Of a DNA stretch of 64,000 nt, positions 54,147 through 63,989 are shown one piece after another. The notes under the pieces were generated by a model that was given only the letters and a program-made list of their open reading frames with translations, did not search any database and was not told where the DNA came from. How positions within the stretch are numbered: position 1 is the stretch's first letter; every line of letters starts with the position of its first letter. Made by a program: the position numbers and the translations under genes. Origin of the DNA: Clostridium_I sp963725425 (lineage in GTDB: Bacteria; Bacillota; Clostridia; Clostridiales; Clostridiaceae); the NCBI GenBank assembly GCA_963725425.1, contig CAVRYJ010000044.1, positions 186,001-250,000 on the forward strand, in the 5' to 3' direction.

Positions 54147-54538
54147 AGTCTATTCACTTCTAAATTATATAGTTACGTCAGCATATTTTACGATTTCGAA
54201 GTAACTTCAAATACTGATGCATCTTAAATCATCTTCTATATCGTAATTAAATTGTAACATAAATGTATAACAATGGTATGATATTTACAAACATTATGAA
54301 TAACAATTTACGTTATATCTGTAATAAAGAATTTTGTATATTTACCGATAATATATATTGTATATCGTCAACAAATTTAGATTTGCAATGTTAAGAACTA
54401 TGGGCTTAGTAAATAATCAACAATCCGTATTATTCTTATTAAAAAAAATAACACGGATTGTTGATTATTTTTTAGCATGAGCAGTATTCGTATAATTACA
54501 AAAATTGGGACACTAGATTATTTAAGGGGTGAAGATTA
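54147..54538. other. Spacer with one strong hairpin
   Basis: AT-rich and gene-free apart from the hairpin at 54411-54473. Confidence 0.5.
54411..54473 (+). terminator. Strong terminator/attenuator hairpin upstream of the chemoreceptor gene
   Basis: AAATAATCAACAATCCGT and ACGGATTGTTGATTATTT form a long stem followed by TTTAG. It lies 66 bases before the next ATG with no gene reading into it from the left, so it may act as a leader attenuator. Confidence 0.75.
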
Positions 54539-56251
54539 ATGAAATGGATTAAAAATTTAAAAATGATTCAAAAACTATTATCAGGTTTTATTATTGTCGC
54601 ATTGTTTATAGGCATTGTTGGAATTATTGGGAATATTAGTATTGTCAATATCCATACTAATATTGAAAATATGTACAACAATGAGTTGAAAGGTATTAGT
54701 GATATTGATGATCTTAACTCAAATTTATTACAAACTAATGGGGATATGTTGCTAATGCTGGATGCTAGTAACAAAAGCTACTTACAATCAAATAAAGATG
54801 ATATTGCAAGTATAAAACCTAAAGATGATGCACTTATTATAGATTACAGAAAAACTATTACAACTGATTTAGATAGACAACAATTCGCACAATTTGAACA
54901 ATTACTTGGACAATATCGTACGGCTAGAGATGAATTAATGCAACAAATTGATGCAGGTAATTATGAAAACGTCACTATACTTTATACAGGTGTTTCTAAT
55001 ATTAAAATTAAAATGTTTGCAGTTCTAGGCAAAGAAAAAAAATTAACTACCGATATGGCGACAATGGAATATCAAAATAGTGAAATATCTTATAATGGGG
55101 CACATACTCTAATCAATATAATAACTGTGCTAGGATTATTGGTTGCTATTGCATTAGGATCATTCATTGCAATTTCAATTTCAAGTAAAATAAAAAAAGT
55201 TTTAACAGTTGCTGAGGCTCTTGGTGAAAATGATTTATCAAAAACTGTTGATATGGATAGTACTGATGAGATAGGAATTTTAGCAAAGGCACTAAATAGA
55301 GCTATAACAAACCTTAAAATTTTAATCGGAGAGATATCTGAAGGTGCCACTGATATTAGTGCTACCAGTGAAGAACTGTCTGCTACCACAGAAGAAATAT
55401 CAGCAAAGATGGATATTGTCAGTGAATCAGTAAGACAAGTATCCTTAGGAGCAGAACAGTTAAGTGCCACAACAGAAGAAGTAAATGCCACAACAGAAAG
55501 TATTGCAAATAATGTGGCCGATGTTACAGTGAGAGCAAATAATGGGACCAAGATTGCAAGTGATATAGAACTTAAAGCAAAACAGATCAAAGAAAGTGCT
55601 GAAAATAGCTCTAATAGTGCAAACACAATATATTTTGAGAAGCAAGAAAATATATTAAAAGCAATTGAAGAAGGAAAGGTTGTTAGTGAAGTTAAGCTAA
55701 TGGCAGATGAAATAGGAAATATAGCAGAACAGACAAATCTTCTTGCACTTAATGCAGCTATAGAAGCCGCAAGGGCAGGAGAACAAGGTAAGGGATTTGC
55801 AGTGGTTGCTGATGAAGTTAAAAAATTAGCTGAACAATCATCTAGCACAGTTCAAAAGATTCAAGAGGTAACTGGGAAAGTTGAGAAAGCATTCGAGAAT
55901 CTTTCTAGCAATGCACAGGATGTATTGGTTTTTATTGATAATACAGTTAAACCTGATTATGCTTTATCTGTAGATACAGGTAAGCAATATGGTGAGGATG
56001 CAGTAGAATTTAATAAGATATCCTCGGATATTGGATGTTCAATGAATACAGTAAATCAAACTGTATCAGAAATTAAAAAAGCCATTGAAAATGTGTCAGC
56101 TACAGCTGAAGAATCTGTTGCTAGTTCAGAGGAAATACTAGCAAGTGTTAATGAATCTGCTATGGCAATCCAAGATATAACAAAAGCTTCTCAAAACCAA
56201 GCTATATTAGCAGAAAAACTGAATGGCATGGTTCAAAAATTCAAGATGTAA
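54539..56251 (+). CDS. Methyl-accepting chemotaxis protein
   Basis: A 570-residue protein with AGGGGTGA before the ATG. Helix 1 (about 11-33), an outside 4HB_MCP-type helical sensor (about 34-188), helix 2 (about 189-212), HAMP (about 213-265), and a long cytoplasmic coiled coil with the conserved tip IAEQTNLLALNAAIEAARAGEQGKGFAVVADEV, which binds CheW/CheA. Methylation-type QE/EE pairs flank it. The ligand cannot be told from sequence. It stands alone, with no che genes nearby. Confidence 0.93.
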   Translation: MKWIKNLKMIQKLLSGFIIVALFIGIVGIIGNISIVNIHTNIENMYNNELKGISDIDDLNSNLLQTNGDMLLMLDASNKSYLQSNKDDIASIKPKDDALIIDYRKTITTDLDRQQFAQFEQLLGQYRTARDELMQQIDAGNYENVTILYTGVSNIKIKMFAVLGKEKKLTTDMATMEYQNSEISYNGAHTLINIITVLGLLVAIALGSFIAISISSKIKKVLTVAEALGENDLSKTVDMDSTDEIGILAKALNRAITNLKILIGEISEGATDISATSEELSATTEEISAKMDIVSESVRQVSLGAEQLSATTEEVNATTESIANNVADVTVRANNGTKIASDIELKAKQIKESAENSSNSANTIYFEKQENILKAIEEGKVVSEVKLMADEIGNIAEQTNLLALNAAIEAARAGEQGKGFAVVADEVKKLAEQSSSTVQKIQEVTGKVEKAFENLSSNAQDVLVFIDNTVKPDYALSVDTGKQYGEDAVEFNKISSDIGCSMNTVNQTVSEIKKAIENVSATAEESVASSEEILASVNESAMAIQDITKASQNQAILAEKLNGMVQKFKM

Positions 56252-56266
56252 AACAAATACTGGAGT

Positions 56267-56470
56267 ATGGGACTGGTCACATCACCACTTATTGCTACTA
56301 AGTCAAACAGTACTTGGAAAGCAAAACCTTTTATCAAAATAAAAAGGACATCATCCATAGCCCCAGTTGGGTATACTCCATCTCAGATAAGGACTGCATA
56401 TAGATTAAAAGTGGTTCTAACGGTAGCTATAATTTTAATTAAACGAAGATTTACTTCCGCGCAAAATTAA
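56267..56470 (+). pseudogene. Remnant resembling a sedolisin (S53) protease junction
   Basis: A short open frame contains APVGYTPSQIRTAYRL, close to the segment at the propeptide/catalytic boundary of kumamolisin-type S53 proteases (YTP..lr.aY), followed by VAIILI, which recalls the next strand. The frame has no ribosome site and ends after 67 residues, and the catalytic residues are absent. I read it as a decayed piece; chance similarity cannot be excluded. Confidence 0.35.
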
Positions 56471-56516
56471 TATGTCTCCCATTTTTGATTAAATCAAAAA
56501 TGGGAGACATATTTCT
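56469..56516. terminator. Strong bidirectional terminator
   Basis: ATATGTCTCCCATTTTTGAT and its exact complement enclose a short loop, followed by TTCTT. Confidence 0.9.
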
Positions 56517-56660
56517 TACTGTTGTTTTTTACACCAATCGTTGCAGTACAAATGGTTGCTCATATGGTAACTTCAGTAGAATTATTTGATGTATATATGT
56601 TACAATTAAGATAGTAATAGTTATAAATGATTTTTTATTGATAAAAAAGGAGGAATTTTA

Positions 56661-58652
56661 ATGAAAAGAAAAAAAGTGCTATCTTTGGTGCTTACAGGAC
56701 TACTAGGTTTATCCGGTGGTGGGCTTTTAAATGGACAAATTGTAAAAGCAGATACTACTGGGGGTTCAACAGTAGGTGTCACTTATAGAGGACAAGTACA
56801 AAATATAGGTTGGCAACCTTATGTTAGTGATGGAGCAGAAGCAGGTACAGATGGTAAAGGTTTTAGGGTAGAAGCACTAAATATTAAATTAGTTAATGCA
56901 CCAGCAGGAGCAAGTATCCAGTATCAAGGTCATGTACAAAACATAGGTTGGCAACAGGTAGTAAGTGACGGTGCAGAGGCAGGAACTGATGGTAAGGGTT
57001 TGAGAGTGGAAGCATTTAAACTTGCTTTAGCCGGTATGCCAGGGTACAGCGTTCAGTACAGAGCTCATGTACAAAACATAGGGTGGCAACCTTGGGTGAG
57101 TGATGGGGCAGAAGCAGGAACAGATGGTAAGGGTTTAAGAGTTGAAGCACTTGAAATCAAAATAGTAAAGACAGCTGATGGAAGTACACCTGTGCCAGTA
57201 CCTTTCGTAGATACTAAGGGTAATCCTATAATATGGGCAAACACGGGAGGGACAACAGGAAGCACAGGAATTACCGGGACAACAGGAACAACAGGAGGAA
57301 CTACAGGAGGAACAACAACAGTAACATCAGGTAATTCTACAGTAACATTTAAAGATGCTAATTTAGAACAAGCTGTAAGAAATAATATAAATAAACCAAC
57401 AGGAACATTATACAAAAGTGATGTTGCTGATATTAAAATTTTGGATATACAATCTGGTAATATAACGGATCTTAGTGGAATTGAAAATTTAACTGGTCTA
57501 ACTACTCTTATGTTATCTGGTGATCAAATAAGTGATATAAGCCCATTAAAGGGACTGACTAATTTAATGGATCTTGGTTTATCTGGTGACAAAATAAGTG
57601 ATATAAGTCCATTAAAAGGGTTAACTAATTTACAGGATGTTTACCTAGAGAATAATAAGATAAGTGATATAAGCCCATTAAGCGGATTAACTAAATTACA
57701 GAATATTTCTTTAACTAGTAATGAAATAAGTGATATAAGCTCATTAAAATCACTATCGAATTTACAGATACTTAGTTTAGGTAGTAATGAAATAAGTGAT
57801 ATAAGTCCATTAAGTGAGCTAACTAATTTAAACTCTGTTTCATTAGACAATAATAAAATAAGTGATATAAGTTCATTAAAAGGGCTAGCTAATTTAAAAT
57901 ATGTTTCATTAGAGAATAATACAATAAGTGATATAAGTCCATTAAAAGGGTTAACTAATTTAACTTATCTTTTTTTAGCTGCTAATAAAATAAGTGATGC
58001 CGATGAGCAAGTTTTAAATGTAGCATTACCTAAATGTAAGATTTATTTAACAATTAGATCTACAACAGTTACAGGAACACCTACCACACCTACTACTACG
58101 AATATTATAGCATCAGGTATATCAATAACGGTTAATACAGCTAGAAGTATTCAAGTAAAATTCAGTAGTGCACCAGTAGATACAAGTAAGGTTGTTTTTA
58201 ATGTAACAGGAGGAGGTAATGTAGCTCCATTAAGTACATCTTGGGATTCAACTAATACTGTAGCTACTATAGTTTATGATTCAAATCTTCCAGCAGATAC
58301 TTATGTAGTAGATGTTAAGGATGGTACTACAGATTTAGGATCAGGTAATATATCAGTAAAGGCACCACAGATTGCTAAGATTAAGATAATATCTACCATA
58401 TTAAGTGTTAGTGGTGATAACGGTTATGCAACTTATCAAGTATTAGATCAGTATGGAGATGATATAACAATGACTGATTTGGCAAAAGATATTACATGGA
58501 CATGTGGAATAGGTAATATTAGCGCTAATGGCGGTCAAATAATTGTTAACGGCAGCACGGCCTTAACAAAATATAATACTGTAGTTATAAAAGGCACCGC
58601 AGCTAATGGGGTATCAATAAGTGCAACACTAGATGTATCACCAGGAATGTAA
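56661..58652 (+). CDS. Secreted ChW/LRR protein with Ig-like C-terminus
   Basis: A 663-residue protein with AAAGGAGG before the ATG. Signal peptide to about residue 30, three ChW repeats (about 37-172: QVQNIGWQ, DGAEAGTDGKGFRVEAL), a Gly/Thr-rich linker (TGTTGGTTGG), the LRR cap FKDANLEQAVRNNINKPTG, nine to ten LRR units (about 265-450), and a C-terminal part (470-663) that matches the region after the ChW repeats in the protein at 12931 (LDQYGDDIT, DGTTDLGSG). The C-terminus is shorter than in that protein and ends at a terminator. It is probably a surface adhesin. Confidence 0.9.
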   Translation: MKRKKVLSLVLTGLLGLSGGGLLNGQIVKADTTGGSTVGVTYRGQVQNIGWQPYVSDGAEAGTDGKGFRVEALNIKLVNAPAGASIQYQGHVQNIGWQQVVSDGAEAGTDGKGLRVEAFKLALAGMPGYSVQYRAHVQNIGWQPWVSDGAEAGTDGKGLRVEALEIKIVKTADGSTPVPVPFVDTKGNPIIWANTGGTTGSTGITGTTGTTGGTTGGTTTVTSGNSTVTFKDANLEQAVRNNINKPTGTLYKSDVADIKILDIQSGNITDLSGIENLTGLTTLMLSGDQISDISPLKGLTNLMDLGLSGDKISDISPLKGLTNLQDVYLENNKISDISPLSGLTKLQNISLTSNEISDISSLKSLSNLQILSLGSNEISDISPLSELTNLNSVSLDNNKISDISSLKGLANLKYVSLENNTISDISPLKGLTNLTYLFLAANKISDADEQVLNVALPKCKIYLTIRSTTVTGTPTTPTTTNIIASGISITVNTARSIQVKFSSAPVDTSKVVFNVTGGGNVAPLSTSWDSTNTVATIVYDSNLPADTYVVDVKDGTTDLGSGNISVKAPQIAKIKIISTILSVSGDNGYATYQVLDQYGDDITMTDLAKDITWTCGIGNISANGGQIIVNGSTALTKYNTVVIKGTAANGVSISATLDVSPGM

Positions 58653-58674
58653 ATAATTCCAACATAAAAACTAT

Positions 58675-58707
58675 GGGGGGTTATGAACAATTTGTTCATA
58701 ACCCCCC
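58675..58707. terminator. Bidirectional terminator between convergent genes
   Basis: GGGGGGTTATGAACA and TGTTCATAACCCCCC are perfect arms. The TTATGAACAA word recalls the start of the recurrent 3' element. Confidence 0.88.
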
Positions 58708-58715
58708 GTTTCATT

Positions 58716-59582
58716 TCACTTCTTTATTGCCTCATACACATCATCAGTGCCCTGCTTATAGTCATTAAATGTCTCATTTACTGTTACATCTGGTATAAAA
58801 TTTTCTTTGAATTTAGGGGATAAATCGAAATACTTAGTTGAATATGATATTTTAAGTTTTGAATTAGGTAATACTAAATACTTTATTTCACCATATCCAT
58901 TTACGTTTCCTCCGGTTGGTTCTCCATAAAATTTTGCCTTCGCATAGTCCATAAAATCTACAGCAGCAAATACTCCAGAGGAAAATGTTTCTCTACCTAT
59001 AATTACATAAAATTTACCCTTAAGTTTATCAATATTAGCTAATTTACCAACTAATGTGGTCATTAAACTTGAATCCCCGCCTCCATTATTTCTTAAATCT
59101 ATTACAAATTTATCTATCTTTTTAGCATCAATTAGGTTTAAAAGTCCCTTAGAGAATTCATTGAAATCTGGATAATTCTCATAATCCTTAATGCCATACA
59201 TTTTGGCAACATCTCTATCTATACATTGGTTATATTGAAAATACAATGTTTTATCATTGGGAATATATTTATACCAATACAAATTTGCAGTCTTATCATT
59301 ATAATTATATTGTAGTCTCAAAGGTTTTATGGGCATCTCATCCATAACCCTTACAATATTTTTATCTGTTAATTTTCCTGGATAAAATTCAATTTTATTT
59401 ATTGTCTTGTTATCATCTTCAAATGAAAACTCAACCTTATCTTCTGAGGTAACACCCAATAATTTTAAAATATCTGGCATCATAACATATTGTACATCCA
59501 TTACCTTTAGCCACTGATCATTTTCATGAGATATTATATAATCCACCACAATATACAAGTAGTGCCTAAATATATATAGCAT
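58716..59582 (-). pseudogene. S41-type protease, 5'-truncated
   Basis: A 288-residue frame with the S41 core FVIDLRNNGGGDSS, nucleophile region GRETFSSGVFAAVDF and YGEPTGGNVNGYGE. It lacks the signal peptide, N-terminal cap region and any PDZ domain that secreted relatives of about 430 residues have, and its ATG has no ribosome site. The 5' end stops close to a copy of the GCATCATCAA repeat (59630-59672), which may mark the break. It belongs to the branch with a FSSG nucleophile, different from the CtpA-like gene at 35718. Confidence 0.75.
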
Positions 59583-59629
59583 TATAACATAATATCCATT
59601 AAGTGGGAATGTTAAACATAGTAGTCATG

Positions 59630-59672
59630 GGAGGATATAGACCAGAACACTGGCTTGTTATTTTTTTGATGG
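59630..59672 (-). repeat. Fragment of the 17435-type repeat element
   Basis: On the minus strand ATCAAAAAAATAACAAG and CCAGTGTTCTGGTC match the left end of the element at 17435 (ATCAAAGAAATAACAAG, CAGTATTCTGGTC). Confidence 0.55.
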
Positions 59673-59679
59673 GACTAGA

Positions 59680-60990
59680 CTAAAAATCTATACTACAACG
59701 AGATAAATCTTTTTTTAATGCTTGCTGGTCAGTGGAACTAATTTTATTGTTTGGTAATTCAAGTTCGTTTAAATTAGTTAATCCTTCAAGAGCATTTATA
59801 TTACTAATTTGATTAGAATCTAAGTAAAGTGACTGTAAATTAGTTAATCCTTTTAAGGCACTAATATCACTAATTTGATCAGAATTTAAAGCAAGTGATT
59901 GCATATTAGTTAATCCTTTTAAAGCACTAATATCACTAATTTTATTAGACCCTACCTCAAGTTGTTGCATATTAGTTAATCCTTGAAGAGCACTAATATC
60001 ACTAATTTCATTATTATTTGCGGTAAGTTCCTGTAAATCACTTAAACCTTTTAAGGCACTTATATCACTAATTTGATTAGTATCTATACTAAGTTGTTGT
60101 AATGTGCTCAATCCTTTCAAAGGGCTTATGTCTATAATTTCATTGAAATCTAAGTAAAGTGTCTGTAATTTAGACAATCCTTTTAAATCACTTATATCTA
60201 CAATATTATTCTCTTCTAGATTAAGTGTCTGTAAATTTACAAGATTTTCAATTCCACTAATATCACTTATTTGCTTCTTACCTGCTTCTAAATCTTTAAT
60301 ATTTATAACATCACTTTTATATAAAGTACCTGTTGGCTTATTAATTGTACTCCTTACTTCTGCTTCTAAATTTGCATCTTTAAATGTTACAACTGAATTA
60401 TTGGTATTTGCGGTACCCGTGGTAGTTCCTCCAGCTGGAGGATTTGTTGTTGAGGTAGTAGTGGTTGTAGTTGTATCAGAAGTTTTAACAATTTTAATTT
60501 CAAGTGCTTCAATTCTAAGACCTTTACTGTCAGTACCGGCTTCAGCTCCATCGCTAACCCAAGACTGCCATCCAATGTTTTGTACGTGTGCTCTATACAT
60601 AGCACTGTATCCTGGCATATTCTTTAAATCAATTTTAATAGCTTCAACCCTAAGTCCTTTACCCTCAGTTCCCATCTCTGCACCGTCACTTACTATCGGC
60701 TGCCAACCTTGATTTTGGACATAGCATTGATACTCTATACCAGCACCTTTTGGAGCGTTAACTAGTTTGATTTTTAATGCTTCTACTCGGAATCCTTGTC
60801 CATGCGTACCAGACTCTGCACCATCAGATACCAAATTTGTCCATCCCATATTTTGTATTTGACTTTCATATGTAACACCTACCTGTGATGTTAATGTATC
60901 TGCCCTTATAACTTGTCCATTCATTATCCCTAAAGTTGTTACACCTAAAAAAGTTGCAAGTGTTAGTGATAATACTTTTTTTCTTATCAT
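59680..60990 (-). CDS. Secreted ChW/LRR protein
   Basis: A 436-residue protein; AGGGGGA precedes the ATG. Signal peptide to about residue 30, three ChW repeats (about 36-172: QIQNMGWT, YVQNQGWQ, HVQNIGWQ), a Thr-rich linker, the cap FKDANLEAEVRSTINKPTG, and eight to nine LRR units (ISDISALKGLTNLQSLYLDS). It is close in plan to the proteins at 39420 (without the Big2 domain) and 56661. Its promoter region is duplicated upstream of the membrane protein at 61155-62419. Confidence 0.9.
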   Translation of the reverse strand: MIRKKVLSLTLATFLGVTTLGIMNGQVIRADTLTSQVGVTYESQIQNMGWTNLVSDGAESGTHGQGFRVEALKIKLVNAPKGAGIEYQCYVQNQGWQPIVSDGAEMGTEGKGLRVEAIKIDLKNMPGYSAMYRAHVQNIGWQSWVSDGAEAGTDSKGLRIEALEIKIVKTSDTTTTTTTSTTNPPAGGTTTGTANTNNSVVTFKDANLEAEVRSTINKPTGTLYKSDVINIKDLEAGKKQISDISGIENLVNLQTLNLEENNIVDISDLKGLSKLQTLYLDFNEIIDISPLKGLSTLQQLSIDTNQISDISALKGLSDLQELTANNNEISDISALQGLTNMQQLEVGSNKISDISALKGLTNMQSLALNSDQISDISALKGLTNLQSLYLDSNQISNINALEGLTNLNELELPNNKISSTDQQALKKDLSRCSIDF

Positions 60991-61031
60991 TAAAAATCCC
61001 CCTTAATGTAAATAATTTTGTTAAAAGATGA

Positions 61032-61134
61032 TGCCTAGATTAAGAATAGCAAACTTTCTTCACAAAATTATAAACATATGTCACGATTTTGCAAACTTAT
61101 TGTTTTAGATGAAGGAAATATCTATGTTGCAAGC
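61032..61134. repeat. Direct repeat of a promoter region, copy 1 (copy 2 at 62482-62583)
   Basis: About 102 bases at roughly 90 percent identity to 62482-62583. Read on the minus strand it holds TTGCAA (61089-61094), 16 bp and TATAAT (61067-61072), a good promoter for the ChW/LRR gene starting at 60990. Confidence 0.75.
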
Positions 61135-61154
61135 AGTAAAGGGCATTACAATTG

Positions 61155-62419
61155 CTAGCAATCCCTAAGGGTCGTTGCCAGTGAAGCCAGCTTGACAGAA
61201 TCTATGCAATATAATGCACATTGCATAAAGTTAAATATAGTTATAGCTTGAATACGATAAGTAAAGGTAAAATGTTCGTAAGAATGGTTTTTTAATATAA
61301 GAAACCATATATAAGGATACATAGCAATAATCAATAGAGGTAAACACTTAATAAGATGTTTGTTTTTATCTCTAAACTTAATTAAAAGGAATATCATTAG
61401 TAGTATAACTATTATATTAGGAACATTAAGCATACTAACCATGTTTCGATATAAAGTTACAATAGGGCTAATTTTCTGGGTCAAACCTACTCTAAATAAA
61501 AGTGTACTTAAAGCATCATGAATGACATCTCTTTTTAGTACTTTAGTAGCTATAATCCATTTTGTTGACCAAGTAAGCGCATACCCAAGAGTCCATAAAA
61601 TAGTATTTTGAATTAATATAATATAGCTATTACCTTTTTCTTTTTTATTTGCTATGATAATGGCAAATGTCAAAGGGATGCCTAGAGTTAATAGTGGTGC
61701 TGTTAATAAATCAAAGAAAGATGTGAGGCAACCGATTGTGAAGAATATATATATTAAAACGCTATTAAAATATAATTTATCACTTATATGTAAAATGAAT
61801 ATTATTGTTAGTAACATAATATAAAATACACTGGAAAATTGTATTGAAAGTGGAACTGCAATTATGTCAACCATTAGCAATGAATATGCCAATAGTATGG
61901 ATGTTATTAGCCCTAGTTTTTTATATACTGTGAAAATAGTACATAAAACCAAAATATAAAGTAGTATCATATTTACAACTCTAATTTGGCTATAGTTTAA
62001 AAGCACTAATGCAGGTTTTAAAAATATCTGATATCCGTGCCAGTATCTAGCATATGATATAACATTGGTATATTTACCATTTATCTCATTTTTAAGAGAC
62101 TGAAGTTGATCAATATCTGTTCCAACAATTTTAGGCGGTAATTGTTCTAATTTATTATTTAAGCTCTCATTTAAATAATTATCATTGATAGGACTTACGG
62201 CTATATTTAACATTAACATATCTGTAAAATTATCTAATTTTGTTTTTTGAATCCTAAATTTATTGATGGGTGCATTCCCTCTTTACTAAATAGTGATATT
62301 GAATCACTAACATGAGCTTTTATTAGCTTAGTAGGTATTGTGTAAGATAAAAACATTGAAGTAATAAATGCTGTTATTAACACCAAATAAATTATAATGA
62401 TATTTCTTGTCTTTACCAT
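61155..62419 (-). pseudogene. Multipass membrane protein, one frameshift
   Basis: The start at 62419 (complement) follows GGGAG and gives a signal/membrane helix (IIIIYLVLITAFITSMFLSY). The frame stops at 62234 after 61 residues, and the next frame carries the other 354 residues. Adding one A to the A6 run (complement of 62243-62248) joins them (GFKK then TKLDNFTDMLML). The whole has about ten membrane helices with an outside loop after the first (YARYWHGYQIFLKP), the plan of glycosyltransferase- or polymerase-like membrane proteins (GT39/EpsG-type). No specific family was recognised. Confidence 0.68.
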
Positions 62420-62481
62420 ATATATTCTCCCTTGCCGCTTTTATTATGTAAAATAATTTTATTTAAATTTTGATTTGATGA

Positions 62482-62583
62482 GCCTAGATTAAGAATAACA
62501 AACTTTCTTCACAAAATTATAAACATATGTCACAATTTTGTAAACTTATTGTTTTAAATGAAGAAAACATCTATATTGTAAGC
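62482..62583. repeat. Direct repeat of a promoter region, copy 2
   Basis: On the minus strand it contains TTTACA (62539-62544), 17 bp and TATAAT (62516-62521), a promoter for the membrane protein gene starting at 62419. Confidence 0.75.
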
Positions 62584-62717
62584 TTGCTGCTCTCTGGCAA
62601 AGATGCCTAAAAGTTAAGTCTAACTTTCTAACATAAAAATAGTAAAAAATGTTGCATTTACTTAAAATATGATATAAAATTGTCTTAATAGGAATAAATA
62701 GGAATGAAGGCGATGTA

Positions 62718-63989
62718 ATGAAATTTTTAACCACGGGAGAGAAGGTTAAGACGCTAAGAGAACAATTAAATTTGACACAAGAAGATTTACAATCAGAAAA
62801 AGTTACTAGAGGTCTTATAAGTATGATTGAGACAGGCAGAAGAGATGTTTCTTGTAAAACAGCTATTAGATTATCAGAGAAGTTTAATACAAAAGCTGAG
62901 GAACTTAACATTATTTTAAATATCGATGATGCTTATTTAATGCGCTCGCCCAGTGAAGATGCTGAAATTTATTGTTTAAATAAGCTAAAAAATGATGACA
63001 TAACGGAAAGTACCTTAAAAGAAATTTTTGAATTAATAGAACAATATGATTTATTATTAGTACGGGCTAAAACATACTTTAAAATCGGAGAAATGGATGA
63101 AGGAAAGAAAAATTTTGATGAAGCTTGCAATAATTATGACAAGGCTGTAAAAATATATAAGGCTTTGGACAAATGCGAAGAGTTAGGACAAGTTTACCTT
63201 AGAATGGGTATTTCTAAAGGTAAAAACTTGCAACATGATACAGCCATAGTTTATTTTAATTCAAGCCAATATTATGCATTTGTTTATGACGATAAGAAAA
63301 TTCAACAATCATCTCTGTATAATTTGGCAAATGCATATAAAAAAATAAATAAAATTGATTTGGCTTTAGAGACAGCTGAAAAATATTTGGCAATTAGTGA
63401 TGAAACAGACCAGTTTTATTATTTTGGTTTTAATATTAAAGCAATTTGTTATGAATTGAATGGAGATTATAATATAGCTATAGATACTTATAATGATTTG
63501 ATTACTAAAATTTCAGATAATGAAAATCATATTTTGGGTTATATATATAACAATTTAGCTTTAAACTATTGCCATAAAAATAACTTTGAAGAGAGTTTAA
63601 AATATTTTGAAATGGCTGAAAAAGTTTTAAATGAGTTAGATAAGACGTTACTAAGCCATACCCTTATAGAAAAATCTAATGTTTTCTTAAAGCAGAACTT
63701 AAATGATGATGCAATTAAAACTATAAAACTAGGATTAAAGTATGCAGCAGAATACAAAGATATGGAATATTTGTTAAAGGGCAATTATATTTTAGCAGAT
63801 ATATACGATAAACAGAGCGATACTGAAAATTTAGAGAAGATTTATCTCCAATTAATTGAGTTATTAAGAGCTAGTGATGATAAAAATAATCTTAAATCAA
63901 TTTATTCTAAAATAGCCCTTATGTACATAAAACAAGGCAAATCAGCTTTATGTGAAAAATATCTATTATTATCAACTAATTTAAATTAG
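62718..63989 (+). CDS. RRNPP-like HTH/TPR regulator (quorum-sensing type)
   Basis: A 423-residue protein with GAAGGCGAT before the ATG. N-terminal XRE-type HTH (residues 6-64: KVKTLREQLNLTQEDLQSEKVTRGLISMIETGRRDVSCKTAI), then eight to nine tetratricopeptide-type helical repeats (about 90-420). This is the architecture of the RRNPP receptors (PlcR, Rgg, PrgX, NprR), including the Qsr proteins of solventogenic clostridia, which bind small secreted peptides. Directly after the stop is GGAGGA, a ribosome site for a gene that would start past the window end, where Qsr-type systems have their short peptide gene. A -10-like TATAAA lies near 62671. Confidence 0.82.
   Translation: MKFLTTGEKVKTLREQLNLTQEDLQSEKVTRGLISMIETGRRDVSCKTAIRLSEKFNTKAEELNIILNIDDAYLMRSPSEDAEIYCLNKLKNDDITESTLKEIFELIEQYDLLLVRAKTYFKIGEMDEGKKNFDEACNNYDKAVKIYKALDKCEELGQVYLRMGISKGKNLQHDTAIVYFNSSQYYAFVYDDKKIQQSSLYNLANAYKKINKIDLALETAEKYLAISDETDQFYYFGFNIKAICYELNGDYNIAIDTYNDLITKISDNENHILGYIYNNLALNYCHKNNFEESLKYFEMAEKVLNELDKTLLSHTLIEKSNVFLKQNLNDDAIKTIKLGLKYAAEYKDMEYLLKGNYILADIYDKQSDTENLEKIYLQLIELLRASDDKNNLKSIYSKIALMYIKQGKSALCEKYLLLSTNLN

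Noticed and set aside
55090..55848. Minus-strand frame of 252 codons in the chemoreceptor gene
   Set aside because: Antisense of a biased helical coding sequence; the plus strand has all MCP motifs.
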